Assembly: GCF_003121845.1 (NCBI RefSeq) | Contig: NZ_QEWQ01000004.1 | Location: 474,944 to 538,943 of the forward strand | Reading direction: 5' to 3' | Length of the DNA stretch: 64,000 nucleotides | From: Ignatzschineria ureiclastica | Lineage (GTDB): Bacteria; Pseudomonadota; Gammaproteobacteria; Cardiobacteriales; Wohlfahrtiimonadaceae | Shown: piece by piece, positions 28,928 through 38,532 of the stretch | How positions within the stretch are numbered: position 1 is the first letter of the stretch | Layout: every line of letters begins with the position of its first letter | The notes under the pieces: generated by a model | Database searches by the model: none | What the model saw: the letters and a program-made list of their open reading frames with translations, nothing else | What the model was told of the DNA's origin: nothing | Position numbers and translations under genes: made by a program

Positions 28928-29071
28928 TTACAGAGTACAAGCCCCGCCCGCACAGCCGGTATCTTCGATCTCTTCAGGGGTTGAAGTATCAATTGGACGT
29001 TCAGAGTTCCCTTCTACGCCCGCATAGAGATTATCAAGATCAAATGTTAAATCATCTAACTCATCACTCAT
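28928..29071 (-). CDS. 47-residue peptide with FDLD leader and GCAGGACTL tail (RiPP-precursor-like)
   Basis: I read this on the minus strand. The ATG at 29071 has a perfect AAGGAG 6 bases upstream, a TATAAT box at 29100-29105 and a strong terminator after the stop, so it looks like an expressed gene. The protein starts MSDELDDLTFDLDNLYAGVE, has a very acidic first 37 residues, and ends DTGCAGGACTL. A hydrophobic/acidic leader with FxLD followed by a short Cys/Gly/Thr core is how FxLD-type lanthipeptide and thiazolylpeptide precursors are built. No modification enzyme, protease or exporter gene adjoins it. It could instead be a small metal-binding or regulatory peptide. Confidence 0.75.
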   Translation of the reverse strand: MSDELDDLTFDLDNLYAGVEGNSERPIDTSTPEEIEDTGCAGGACTL

Positions 29072-29099
29072 ACTTTTCTCCTTCTCAATTTGAAGTGCC

Positions 29100-29105
29100 A
29101 TTATA
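29100..29105 (-). promoter_or_regulatory. Putative -10 box of the 47-residue peptide gene
   Basis: TATAAT on the minus strand, 28 bases before the start codon. No good -35 at 17 bases. The predicted leader is about 20 nt and includes AAGGAG. Confidence 0.45.
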
Positions 29106-29284
29106 GCGATTTTTGATTGTAAAATCTGAGGAATGTGAGTTCTTCAAGCAACTTTTGCAAGCTTTTACAAATATCCAATATCCTTCACAATTCTCTAGGT
29201 TTTATGCTATTTGCTATTTGTTATTGGCTGTTTGTTCTTGGCTGTTTAATAAACACCGCAGACAATCACTTTCCAATTGATTGA

Positions 29285-30631
29285 TTAAGCTTCTTCTAGC
29301 TCATCATCCTGCACAATCTCTCGACCGGGTAAGATGAGATTTAAAATGAGAGCAGAGAGCGATCCCACTGTAATCCCTGATTTAAAGATCACTTGAATAA
29401 ACTCCGGCAAGGCATTTAAGACTTCAGGGCGCATAGTGACCATCAGACCTAAACCAAGCGAAACCGAGATCACAAGACCATTACGCTTATTGATTTCAAC
29501 CCGACCTAAGACCTGAATACCGGCAGTAATAATCATCGCAAACATCATTAAGCCTGCACCCCCTAGCACCGGTAGTGGAATAGAGACCACTAAAGCCCCG
29601 AAGATAGGGAAAATGCCGGCAAGTACTAACAAAATCCCGGTCATTGCAACTACAAAACGGCTCGCAACACCGGTCAACGAGATAATACCGATATTTTGAG
29701 CAAAAGTTGAAAATGGGGTTGTAGACATTAAAGCTGCTAGAGCCGATCCTAACCCTTCACAGAGAATACCGCCTTTCATTCGTTTGCCGGTCACTTTACA
29801 TTGTGTTGCTTCACCTAATGCTAAGAAGTTACCACTTGATTCCACAATGGTCACAAGATAAGCAATACTCATTCCAATGATTCCTGAGATAGGAAATGAG
29901 AAACCATATTTAAAGAGTTCAGGCAATGCAAATACTGATGCTTCTTTAATACCGCTAAAATGGGTTAAGCCAAGATCAAAGCCAAAACCTTTTTCAAACA
30001 GAATGACCACAAGATAACCCACAACCATTCCAATCACAATTGATGCAGAAGAGAGAATCCCTTTTCCCCACTGTGTAAGCCCAATCACAACAAAGAGCAC
30101 TAAAAAAGCCACTAATAGATTAGAAGCTGTGGCATATTGTGTCGAGCCCACTTGACCACCCGCAAACCAATCAAGTCCAACCGGTAATAGACTCAAACCG
30201 ATCATCGCGACAACTGTTCCCGTCACAACCGGCGGAAAAAGTTTACGAATTTGTGGCATAAAAAAGCTTCCTATAATCATCACTAAGGAAGCTACTAATG
30301 AAGAACCTAAAATTCCACTGACGCCATATTCACTATTACCAATCGCTATGGCGGAGGCGACAAAGGTAAAGCTTGTCCCCATCACCGCCGGTAGTCGTAA
30401 ACCAATCGGTCCGATACCACGAGATTGGACAAATGTGACTGCTCCTGAAACTAAAAGCGCCGCATTTACTAAAGCAATTTTCTCGGCCGCACTTAAATTG
30501 AGCGCACTACCAATGACTAAAGGTACTGCGATAATACCACCCAGTGCAGCAAGAAGATGTTGCGCGGCAAGTAAAAGGGAAATGGAAAAGGGGGGCTTAT
30601 CTTCGAGATGATAGCGTAATTGATCTTTCAT
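29285..30631 (-). CDS. NCS2-family nucleobase (purine/xanthine type) permease
   Basis: 448 residues and about 12-14 membrane segments. It is a proton-coupled importer of a nucleobase, most likely xanthine or uric acid. Family hallmarks: AAQHLLAALGGIIAVPL near the N-terminus, the TM3-like LPAVMGTSFTFVASAIAIG, and the NCS2 signature FAQNIGIISLTGVASRFV in the second half. I chose the ATG at 30631; an upstream TTG gives four more residues. It is transcribed alone. Confidence 0.92.
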   Translation of the reverse strand: MKDQLRYHLEDKPPFSISLLLAAQHLLAALGGIIAVPLVIGSALNLSAAEKIALVNAALLVSGAVTFVQSRGIGPIGLRLPAVMGTSFTFVASAIAIGNSEYGVSGILGSSLVASLVMIIGSFFMPQIRKLFPPVVTGTVVAMIGLSLLPVGLDWFAGGQVGSTQYATASNLLVAFLVLFVVIGLTQWGKGILSSASIVIGMVVGYLVVILFEKGFGFDLGLTHFSGIKEASVFALPELFKYGFSFPISGIIGMSIAYLVTIVESSGNFLALGEATQCKVTGKRMKGGILCEGLGSALAALMSTTPFSTFAQNIGIISLTGVASRFVVAMTGILLVLAGIFPIFGALVVSIPLPVLGGAGLMMFAMIITAGIQVLGRVEINKRNGLVISVSLGLGLMVTMRPEVLNALPEFIQVIFKSGITVGSLSALILNLILPGREIVQDDELEEA

Positions 30632-30827
30632 AGAGTCTCTCAAGTCTAAATAACGAGGTTATGGATAGCGATATGAGACCGCACGCTACGATAATAGATT
30701 GATATGATATCTCGATATGACACTCTGATATAACCCATTAATATAAAAGGATTTATCTGCCAAAACCAAATTACAATACAGCGTATTATGAGCGGCGATT
30801 CAATCCGCCCTATTATACACTTTCAGT

Positions 30828-31979
30828 TTAATGTTTCACTTTCAATGCAATAATATCGTTCACAGGAATAGAACGATTCCACTCAAAACAGCTCGGGCAA
30901 CTCCACTGCAAACTCTTAGTGGTATAGCCGCAAGAGCTACATTGATATTGTGCATATTGATCTAACATTTCTCGGAAAGTTTTCTCAATCAAACGAACTT
31001 CAGTCACATCAATGCGGTACTTCTGTAGTTGATTTAAAACCATTAAGCCATAGAGATTACTCTCGTTATTTAATACCTTTTGCAGATATTCAATGCCGGA
31101 TTCAAGTGATACCGTTTTAATCAGCCAATGCGTTTGCCAAATTTTAAGAAAGATATGATGATTCTTCGTCATCATCTTCGCTAACCAATCTTGAAAAAAT
31201 TGTGTCCGATTGAGCAACATCGAAAGATGATACACCATTGAGAGAATCATGGGAATTAGGTCGCTATTTTGCTTCTCGATAAGCAATAATGCCTCAAGCG
31301 AAGCTTCATAATTGCCATAATAATAGAGCGCATAAGCACGGATCAGATTTGCTCTAGCACAGTTGCGATCAGCACTCAGCGCCTTATCAAGCCAAAGCGT
31401 TAATCGGTCTAAATTAAGTGCTTCTGGTTGCAAAAGCTCCCCTTCGGCAAGCTCGCAGTAGAGATGCGAAATTTCAGCATTTAAATTATCATCAAGCTCG
31501 GTTAATTGTTCAAGCATTGCGATACTTTGTAGCCATTCCCGCTGTTGTTTATAAATTTTGGCAAGTTTTCGCAGTGCCGTCTCTTTGTAGATAGATGATT
31601 CGAGTAGTAATCTTAAAGTACTCTCGGCACGATCTAACATTCCGGCAACTTGGTAATCTTCAGCCAAAGACAAGTAGACTTTATCGGTCAGTGCTTGTGT
31701 CGGGGCTTCTTTGAGCAGATATTCATGGAGATTAATCGCTTTATCAATCTCCCCTCTTTTCCGAAAGAGATCCCCGAGCATTAGACTAAAATTGAGGTTG
31801 TCGACATCATAATCTGGCGGTAACGTTAAGAGCGAGGCATCAACCTCTTTACTCTCTTCAACAAAATAGCGCAGATTGAGATAACGAAGCATTTTCTGCT
31901 TCTTCAGGTTATCTCTTTTTGCCGCAAGCCAACCAATTAAGAGACCGAGCGGAAGCAGTAACCAGATATATTCAAACAT
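30828..31979 (-). CDS. lapB: Lipopolysaccharide assembly protein B (LapB/YciM)
   Basis: 383 residues from the ATG at 31979 (AAGGA 10 bases upstream), which puts the membrane anchor FEYIWLLLPLGLLIGWLAA at the N-terminus. TPR repeats fill the middle (FRKRGEIDKAINLHEYLL; GMLDRAESTLRLLLES). A rubredoxin-type C-terminal domain has CSSCGYTTKSLQWSCPSC. In E. coli LapB works with FtsH to control LpxC turnover and hence LPS synthesis. It lies 143 bases downstream of lapA, the usual partner. Confidence 0.95.
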   Translation of the reverse strand: MFEYIWLLLPLGLLIGWLAAKRDNLKKQKMLRYLNLRYFVEESKEVDASLLTLPPDYDVDNLNFSLMLGDLFRKRGEIDKAINLHEYLLKEAPTQALTDKVYLSLAEDYQVAGMLDRAESTLRLLLESSIYKETALRKLAKIYKQQREWLQSIAMLEQLTELDDNLNAEISHLYCELAEGELLQPEALNLDRLTLWLDKALSADRNCARANLIRAYALYYYGNYEASLEALLLIEKQNSDLIPMILSMVYHLSMLLNRTQFFQDWLAKMMTKNHHIFLKIWQTHWLIKTVSLESGIEYLQKVLNNESNLYGLMVLNQLQKYRIDVTEVRLIEKTFREMLDQYAQYQCSSCGYTTKSLQWSCPSCFEWNRSIPVNDIIALKVKH

Positions 31980-32122
31980 GCGCGTTTGATCCTTGATTGA
32001 ATAGACCAATCAATTGATATAGTAATACGCTCTGCTCAGTCTCTATAGCGATCATCATGGATAGATTACATTTTTATAGAATTTTCATAAATATTGTATG
32101 TTGAAAACAGATATCTTATAGC

Positions 32123-32422
32123 TTAAAGCACGTGTGTCTTACGTTTTAATTCAGCATTCTCTTTCTCGAGACGCTTTAAATTACTTTTCAGCGCAAAATG
32201 AGAGAAGAGACTTGGAATATTAATCAACATTAGAACACCTAATGTAAAGAGTGCGCCAATAATAAAAACGATGCAGATAAAGATCGAGGTATTGAGTGTT
32301 GCTTCGCCTAAAAGATAATTAAAGGTTAATTGGCCATCGCGATTGACATAGAAAATAATAAAAACCACCGCAAAGATAAATAACCAAATTGCCAGCTTCA
32401 ACCAAAAATAGATACGCTTCAT
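32123..32422 (-). CDS. lapA: Lipopolysaccharide assembly protein A (LapA, DUF1049)
   Basis: 99 residues with two membrane segments (LAIWLFIFAVVFIIFYVNR and FICIVFIIGALFTLGVLMLI) and a cytoplasmic coiled-coil tail (LKSNLKRLEKENAELKRK). Length, topology and position directly upstream of lapB fit LapA/YciS, an inner-membrane partner in LPS assembly. ihfB and rpsA, often upstream, are missing here. Confidence 0.9.
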   Translation of the reverse strand: MKRIYFWLKLAIWLFIFAVVFIIFYVNRDGQLTFNYLLGEATLNTSIFICIVFIIGALFTLGVLMLINIPSLFSHFALKSNLKRLEKENAELKRKTHVL

Positions 32423-33387
32423 AGGTTTATAGATCCTTTGATATTGTTGATTAATTTGTTTTTGTTGTTTATTTGTTCATTGATTAACTTAGATTATTTA
32501 TCAATAATCAGACTGCTATACTGTAGCATAATTTGTTATTGCAATCTTTGCATTTTACCTTTATCGTGGTAAATTATAAAGCGTTATCAAGGATTGAGAA
32601 GATTGTTAAAGAACCATTTTTCAATAAAGATAAGAAGAATTGAGCAATATTTGTGTATTCTTGTTAAAATATTGAGAGATGAGTTGTTTCTTTCATGCCT
32701 ATTGGGATCTTATCAGATCTATTGGATATACTATAAGTTGTTAATTTCAGATATATCAACATATATATCAAAGATAGTCGCCTTAAATAAGAAATTACGG
32801 CAACTTAAAATAGCAATAGCATGTAATAATAACTAAAACAGAATTCTCCAGAATATAGAATTTAGCTTTCTAATTTGAGCGGGTAATTATTTGTGACCAT
32901 TTATCAAGTTTGATAGCTGACTCAATCAATAATAACAAAGTGAGATAATATAATAATTACAGCCCAAAAGAGTATCGTAGATTAATATAATATTTTTAAT
33001 AACCCATTAATATATTTAAGTAAAATTACGAGTGCATAAACTTACTATAGATCGAATATAGATTGAATATGCACGCTACACTCTGCCTAGTGATTTAGAT
33101 ATAGGTAACAGAAATATTAATAACAGATAATGTTTGATCTTGCTTTGGAGCAGTCACGAGCACATCAGTAAATGTATCGATAACAACAAATATTGAATAA
33201 GAGAATCTGGATATGGCACAAAATTCATTCGGAATTTACGGATATATTCATAGAAGTTCTAAACTTAATACACACCTAATAAGCAGTAAAGACGTTATAG
33301 ATTGATTTGGAATTGATTTGGAATTGATTCGATTTTGATATCCGGACTTATGTCACAAAGAGTAATCAATATAAATAGAAAAACTAC
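32423..33387. other. 965-base AT-rich gap without a convincing gene
   Basis: The longest gap in the window, between divergent lapA and the pseudo-helicase gene. An 80-codon open frame (32594-32836) lacks a ribosome site and has unlikely composition. I see no tRNA, no terminator and no inverted repeat of note. An 11-bp tandem repeat lies near its right end. A small RNA or a decayed gene cannot be excluded. Confidence 0.45.
33301..33333. repeat. 11-bp tandem repeat upstream of the pseudo-helicase gene
   Basis: Three units of ATTGATTTGGA, the last with two changes, ending 54 bases before the start codon. The 11-bp period is near one helical turn, so repeated protein binding or a bent tract is possible. 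Confidence 0.6.
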
Positions 33388-35529
33388 ATGGATTTTATGA
33401 AAGAGACCACATTAACGCATTGGAAAGAACTCTCACTTGCAACAAAGACCTTATTACAGGAGAAGCACGCCTTAAAGCTGATTCAATCTCCAGAGGCTCT
33501 TGAGTTATTAGCACAAGTTTCACAGCTCATTGCAACAGAACAACTTCATAAAACGCTTCTTCTCACACTGAATATTAGCGATGCTATTCTTATTCGTATG
33601 CTATTAGCCGAAGCAAATCCTGAGTTAAAATTGCATCTCATCTTAGCGGATACACCAGATTCCCAAATTAGCTTTAATCAAGCAGATATCACAATCATTC
33701 CCTACCCTCTCTTCTCGTTAGAGCGAATTCGCCAACATTCATTACCATTACTCGATCTTGATATTATTATGATCGATGAAGCAATCCCTGCTAATTTTCT
33801 ACATGATCTGCTCTTTGTCGATGAATTAAATCGGTCACTGCTTGCCATTGAAAATGAAAGCCTTCTATTAGCTTCTGACTTTACCCTTATTACGCAAACA
33901 TTAACGGCGAATATCCATTCAACGTCGTCAACAATCAGTCAAGTCCAAGAAACAACCGTAGAAGTACCGCAAAAAATTACGCTTAAAAAGAAAAAAACCA
34001 CAGCTACACAGCCTAATGATCCGATCGAAGTCCCCACAAAAACGGATTCAACAAAACGTAAAAAAGCAACAAAAACCAAGGTTGATGAAGCAGATGTAAC
34101 AGAAGTAGCCGTCGAAGCTCAAACAACCGTAGATACCCCAAAAACGAAACACACCAAAGGTAAAGAGACTGAGAAAAACTCCAAACATTCTGTCACCACA
34201 GATCTTGCACAAGATAGTGCATCATCTTCTGATCAAATAAAATCACCCTCAAAAGCTGAAACACCGGCACTACCGGAAACTCCTTTTATTGCGCTAGTGC
34301 CTAAAAATCTGCAACGCCAATATATTCGCGATTATATTCGAACTCATCATCTACAACACCTTTTGATTGTTACCCATAATCGTCAATCCGCACGATTACT
34401 CGAAAAATACCTCTATCGAGCACGTATTCGTAGTCGTGTGGTTCATGAAAAAATTAATGATGAGACAGCAACTAGCCTATTTGATCGTTACAATAAAGGA
34501 CAATTTACCGCATTTATCTTAATGCACCGAGTTATCGAAGAATTTGCCTCTAAAATTGAGAAATGTGATTCTGTCATGTTCCTCGATTTCCCTACCGTCT
34601 ATTCAGAATATGCCGAACGTTTTGAGTTTATTCAAAATCATTATAAGCCGGCACACTTTATCTCTATTGCCACAGAAAATGATAAAGCTTGGATTCAATC
34701 TTTCACTGAAGAGTATCCGCAATTAGGATTACCGATTATTCCTATCGATATCGAACCCCCTAAGCGCCGAGAACCGAAAGATGATACAGAGAAAAAAGCG
34801 AATCATAAGCCAGAAAAGCAGGCTAAAGGTGCTCAGAAAAAACCACGAAATTCTAAACAGACAGTAGATCAAGCCGAGAAAACTGATCACAAAACAGACC
34901 AAGTGAATGATACTGAAATAGGTAAAAATGTCAGTCCTCAAAATGAAGAAAGTGTAATTACATCGACTTCGGCACAACAAGCGCACGATAATAGTCAAGA
35001 TAATCCACATCAGACACCATCGAGAGAACGTTCACAAAAGAATCGTAAAGCGCCCAAACGTACTCGTTCACAAGCGGATGAATCTCAAGAAAATAGCAAC
35101 AACAATAATGGCCATGGTAATGCTGATAAACGACAAAATAGACGTTCATCAACACAACGAGGGCAAGCGCGGAATAATAATCCTCGCAATGATCGTCGCA
35201 ATAACAAAAATCATAATAGCCATCAGTCAACAGGGGATAGCCAGAGCGATTTCTTTAATATTAATCAAGATGAGATCGTCAACCGCAATCGCTTACCCTT
35301 TGAATCAGGCTCTTTTGAAGCCAATATTGCACGCGAAAATCGCCGTAGAGGTCGAGATCCTTTCGGTGTTCCTGGCGGTATCGGTCAATCTACGAATGGC
35401 AACTTTATTCAAAATATCACCCAAGGTTATGGCAATGGAAATGGCAACAGTGGCAATGGGGGTAATAATTCAGATAATAATCGCCGCACACAACGTCGCC
35501 CAAGAACTAAAAACAATCGTAAAAAATAA
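33388..35529 (+). CDS. Degenerate DEAD-box helicase-like protein with disordered basic regions
   Basis: 713 residues. Residues 25-175 look like a worn RecA1 lobe: no Q-motif or GKT loop, but DLDIIMIDEAIP at 124-134 sits where DEAD should be. Residues 180-296 are a Lys/Thr/Glu-rich linker. Residues 297-445 resemble a RecA2 lobe (LLIVTHNRQSARLLEKYLYRARIRSRVVHEKI; FDRYNKGQFTAFILMHRVIEEF; YSEYAERFEFIQ) with the HRxGRxxR motif lost. Residues 455-713 are a long low-complexity Asn/Arg/Gln/Lys tail, as in RhlE-like proteins. It is probably an RNA-binding, non-catalytic paralogue. It precedes greB by 78 bases. The start codon has a weak ribosome site. Confidence 0.72.
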   Translation: MDFMKETTLTHWKELSLATKTLLQEKHALKLIQSPEALELLAQVSQLIATEQLHKTLLLTLNISDAILIRMLLAEANPELKLHLILADTPDSQISFNQADITIIPYPLFSLERIRQHSLPLLDLDIIMIDEAIPANFLHDLLFVDELNRSLLAIENESLLLASDFTLITQTLTANIHSTSSTISQVQETTVEVPQKITLKKKKTTATQPNDPIEVPTKTDSTKRKKATKTKVDEADVTEVAVEAQTTVDTPKTKHTKGKETEKNSKHSVTTDLAQDSASSSDQIKSPSKAETPALPETPFIALVPKNLQRQYIRDYIRTHHLQHLLIVTHNRQSARLLEKYLYRARIRSRVVHEKINDETATSLFDRYNKGQFTAFILMHRVIEEFASKIEKCDSVMFLDFPTVYSEYAERFEFIQNHYKPAHFISIATENDKAWIQSFTEEYPQLGLPIIPIDIEPPKRREPKDDTEKKANHKPEKQAKGAQKKPRNSKQTVDQAEKTDHKTDQVNDTEIGKNVSPQNEESVITSTSAQQAHDNSQDNPHQTPSRERSQKNRKAPKRTRSQADESQENSNNNNGHGNADKRQNRRSSTQRGQARNNNPRNDRRNNKNHNSHQSTGDSQSDFFNINQDEIVNRNRLPFESGSFEANIARENRRRGRDPFGVPGGIGQSTNGNFIQNITQGYGNGNGNSGNGGNNSDNNRRTQRRPRTKNNRKK

Positions 35530-35607
35530 CCTTAGATTTTGAAGAATATAATCAATCAGTAATTGATCGACACACATCAATAGTAAAAAAGGATTCATAA
35601 TAAAGTC

Positions 35608-36135
35608 ATGAGTGTAAATTTAATTACGCCAGAGGGCCTTGCCCTTTTGCAAAAAGAGCTCGATTTTCTATGGCGTATTGAGCGCCCTGAAATTACCCAA
35701 AAAGTCACCTGGGCTGCGGGCTTAGGCGATCGCTCTGAGAACGCTGATTACCAGTTTAACAAGCAGAAATTAAGGGCTATCGATCGGCGTGTACGTCATC
35801 TTCGTAAGCGCCTTGAGCTTCTTCGCCCGGTGCCCTATTCCCCCAGCCAAGAGGGAAAGATTTATTTCGGTGCTTGGGTACGGCTTTCAGATGAAGAAGA
35901 GAATAGCCTCTACTTTCGGATTGTTGGTGCTGATGAGATTGCTCATCATAAAGATTATGCTTCTATCAACTCTCCTATTGCCAAAGCTTGCCTAGGTAAA
36001 GAAGTGGATGATGAGGTGATTGTCCGCACTGAATTATTAGAAAAACAGTGGTTTATCGATGAGATTCATTATGGTGTGCCCGATGAAATCAGAGCGGAAT
36101 TAGAAGCGCCGTTACAAAGTAGTGAAGCGCAGTAA
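35608..36135 (+). CDS. greB: Transcription elongation factor GreB
   Basis: 175 residues. It rescues backtracked RNA polymerase by stimulating transcript cleavage. The N-terminal coiled coil carries TWAAGLGDRSENADYQFNKQKLRAIDRRVRHLRKRLE, the conserved acidic tip plus the GreB-type basic patch. The C-terminal domain (FGAWVRLSDEEENSLYFRIVGADE) is FKBP-like. AAGGA lies 14 bases before the ATG, an unusually long spacing. Probably cotranscribed with the pseudo-helicase gene upstream. Confidence 0.96.
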   Translation: MSVNLITPEGLALLQKELDFLWRIERPEITQKVTWAAGLGDRSENADYQFNKQKLRAIDRRVRHLRKRLELLRPVPYSPSQEGKIYFGAWVRLSDEEENSLYFRIVGADEIAHHKDYASINSPIAKACLGKEVDDEVIVRTELLEKQWFIDEIHYGVPDEIRAELEAPLQSSEAQ

Positions 36136-36181
36136 CGGTTCGCCTCTCATATTATCTCCACTATCCACTAAAGATTATTCG

Positions 36182-37492
36182 TTAAAACAGTGTTAACCTT
36201 GCCGCTAAAGCGATCAGTGTCATCAGAAGTACCGGCAATGTTAACACAATCCCGACGCGGAAATAGTAGCCCCAAGTGATCTTCATATTTTTAAGCGATA
36301 GGACGTGAAGCCAGAGGAGCGTTGCAAGACTACCGATAGGGGTTATTTTCGGCCCTAAGTCACTACCAATCACATTAGCATAGACCATCGCTTCTTGTAT
36401 TAAGCCCGTTGCATTTGAGGCATCAATAGAGAGTACGCCGATCAGAACGGTAGGAAGATTATTCATAATCGATGACAATATCGCCGTTAAAAAGCCTGTT
36501 CCTAGAGTGCTTGCCCAAATACCAAATTCTGCTAATTGATTGAGCAAGATTACTAAGTAATCCATCAGCCCTGCATTTCGTAAGCCAAATACCACTAAAT
36601 ACATCCCTAATGAGAAGAGCACTATCTGCCAAGGCGCCGATAGGACGATCTTAGGTACATTGATCTTCTGCCCTTTTTTAGCAATCAATAGTAAAATGAG
36701 TGCGCCAATGCCGGCAATGATACTAATCGGTACCGAGATCAGATCAGAGATAAAGAAACCGATTAAAAGCAACCCTAAAACCCACCAGCCTGCCTTGAAA
36801 GTTAGGGGATCAACAATTGCATTACGGGGAATAAGGGCTTCAAGGCTTCCGGCATCTTGTTTTGCCTCTAACTGATATTGAAATTGCAAATCCCGGCGAT
36901 AGAAAAGATAGAGTACCGCTAATGTGGCTAATACAGAGATAATATTGACCGGAATCATAACTGATGCATAACGACCAAAATCGATGCCGTAGTAATCTGC
37001 CGAGATAATATTAACGAGGTTTGAAACCGTTAAAGGCAAGCTAGCGGTATCTGCAATAAATCCAGCGCCCATCACAAAAGCGAGCGTTGAAGCTCGAGAT
37101 GCACCTAATTGCAATAAAATCGCCATTACAATCGGTGTTAAGATCAGTGCAGCACCATCATTAGCAAAAAAGGCTGAAATTAAGGCCCCTAATAAGATCA
37201 TATAACAGAATAATCGCCGGCCACTTCCTTGCCCTAAACGCGCCATATAGAGTGCAGCCCAACGGAAGAATCCGGCTTCGTCTAATACTAAGCTAATAAG
37301 AATAATCGCAATAAAGGTTAATACTGCATTCCAGATAATTCCCCAAACCGTTAGAATATCTTGCCAATCAATGACACCACTCACTAATGCTAATAAGGCG
37401 CCTATTGTAGCGCTATAACCAATTCCTAGCCCTTTAGGTTGCCCTATGACTAGAATCAACGTAAAGATAAAAATAGCAATCGCTAACAACAT
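36182..37492 (-). CDS. arsB: Arsenite efflux permease ArsB
   Basis: 436 residues and about 12 membrane segments. It matches Ars[92 protein letters not shown]. It exports arsenite or antimonite using the proton gradient, alone or with ArsA. AAAGG precedes the ATG by 7 bases. No arsR, arsC or arsA adjoins it, so its regulation is not visible. It converges with greB across only 46 bases. Confidence 0.92.
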   Translation of the reverse strand: MLLAIAIFIFTLILVIGQPKGLGIGYSATIGALLALVSGVIDWQDILTVWGIIWNAVLTFIAIILISLVLDEAGFFRWAALYMARLGQGSGRRLFCYMILLGALISAFFANDGAALILTPIVMAILLQLGASRASTLAFVMGAGFIADTASLPLTVSNLVNIISADYYGIDFGRYASVMIPVNIISVLATLAVLYLFYRRDLQFQYQLEAKQDAGSLEALIPRNAIVDPLTFKAGWWVLGLLLIGFFISDLISVPISIIAGIGALILLLIAKKGQKINVPKIVLSAPWQIVLFSLGMYLVVFGLRNAGLMDYLVILLNQLAEFGIWASTLGTGFLTAILSSIMNNLPTVLIGVLSIDASNATGLIQEAMVYANVIGSDLGPKITPIGSLATLLWLHVLSLKNMKITWGYYFRVGIVLTLPVLLMTLIALAARLTLF

Positions 37493-37574
37493 TGTGGCAC
37501 CTTTAAAGCAGTTAAGTAGGAGTGAAGAAGAAAAAGAAAAAGTCAGTTATTCACCATAAAACTCACAATAAAAA

Positions 37575-37611
37575 ACGATAGAGATCAAATTGTTATACAT
37601 TATCTCTATCG
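37575..37611 (-). terminator. ispG-trmB terminator
   Basis: CGATAGAGAT/ATCTCTATCG pair perfectly over 10 bp. On the minus strand a T-rich run follows. It lies 79 bases past the trmB stop. Confidence 0.75.
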
Positions 37612-37689
37612 CTCTATTCTACTGAGTTTTTTACATTATTGCGCTGATTTTATCACTCTCTTGAATAATGAATGCGACCACTTATTCGG

Positions 37690-38532
37690 CTATTTTTTCA
37701 AAAAAATAAGATCCCAAACGCCATGACCTAATCGCTTACCACGAGCTTCAAATTTAGTGGGCATTCGGTGATTAGGTTCCATCACAAATCCCCCATTGAT
37801 TGAAGCATCCACGCTATTTATATAATCTGGCGCACTTTGCATAACTTCCATCATATGCTCGGCATAAGGCTCCCAATCGGTTGCTAAACAGAGTCTTCCC
37901 CCTTTCATTAGCTTCTGTGCAATGAGTGCTACAAATGCTGGCTGAATAATGCGACGCTTATTGTGCTTCTTTTTGTGCCAAGGATCAGGGAAAAAGACTT
38001 GGACACACTCTAAGCTCTCATCAGGAATACAATGTTTGAGAATATGAACGGCATCATAATCAATGGCTCGAATATTAGTGAGCCCCTTCTCCTCTACATC
38101 TAAAAGTAGACGGCCTACACCAGGACGATGTACCTCTAATCCTAAGAAATCACGATCAGGTTCCCGCTCAGCCATCTTTGAGAGTGAAGCGCCATCCCCA
38201 AAGCCGATCTCAAGTGTTCGCTTCTGATTCGTACGTCCAAAGAGCGCATCTAAATTCCAACGTGCATTTACAGCTTCATGATCAATAAGATAAGGACTTT
38301 CTGCCAAAATCCGTTCTTGACCTTTAGTCAAGCGCCCTTCCCGTTTTACAAATGAACGAATAGTTCGAATGTAACGACCACCGGCTTTCTCTTTAATGGC
38401 ATCTATATCGAGCTCACCGACATTCTTACTGTCATTTAGGAGAGATTCATCTAATGCGTTATTCGACGAATGCTCTGTTGAGCTCTGCTCATCTTTATTG
38501 TTGTTTACGATATTTTCCATCAATATATTCAT
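37690..38532 (-). CDS. trmB: tRNA (guanine-N7-)-methyltransferase
   Basis: 280 residues. It makes m7G46 in tRNA using SAM. Core motifs: [31 protein letters not shown] (SAM site) and [19 protein letters not shown] (the hallmark PDPWxKxRHxKRR). The C-terminus [19 protein letters not shown] is typical. The first 40 residues are an acidic, Asn/Ser-rich extension of low conservation. It overlaps the end of ispG by 38 bases with no good ribosome site, so it likely depends on ispG translation. Confidence 0.96.
   Translation of the reverse strand: MNILMENIVNNNKDEQSSTEHSSNNALDESLLNDSKNVGELDIDAIKEKAGGRYIRTIRSFVKREGRLTKGQERILAESPYLIDHEAVNARWNLDALFGRTNQKRTLEIGFGDGASLSKMAEREPDRDFLGLEVHRPGVGRLLLDVEEKGLTNIRAIDYDAVHILKHCIPDESLECVQVFFPDPWHKKKHNKRRIIQPAFVALIAQKLMKGGRLCLATDWEPYAEHMMEVMQSAPDYINSVDASINGGFVMEPNHRMPTKFEARGKRLGHGVWDLIFLKK

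Noticed and set aside
32594-32836. 80-codon plus-strand open frame in the lapA/pseudo-helicase gap
   Set aside because: No ribosome site, composition typical of AT-rich non-coding DNA, and no recognisable protein features.
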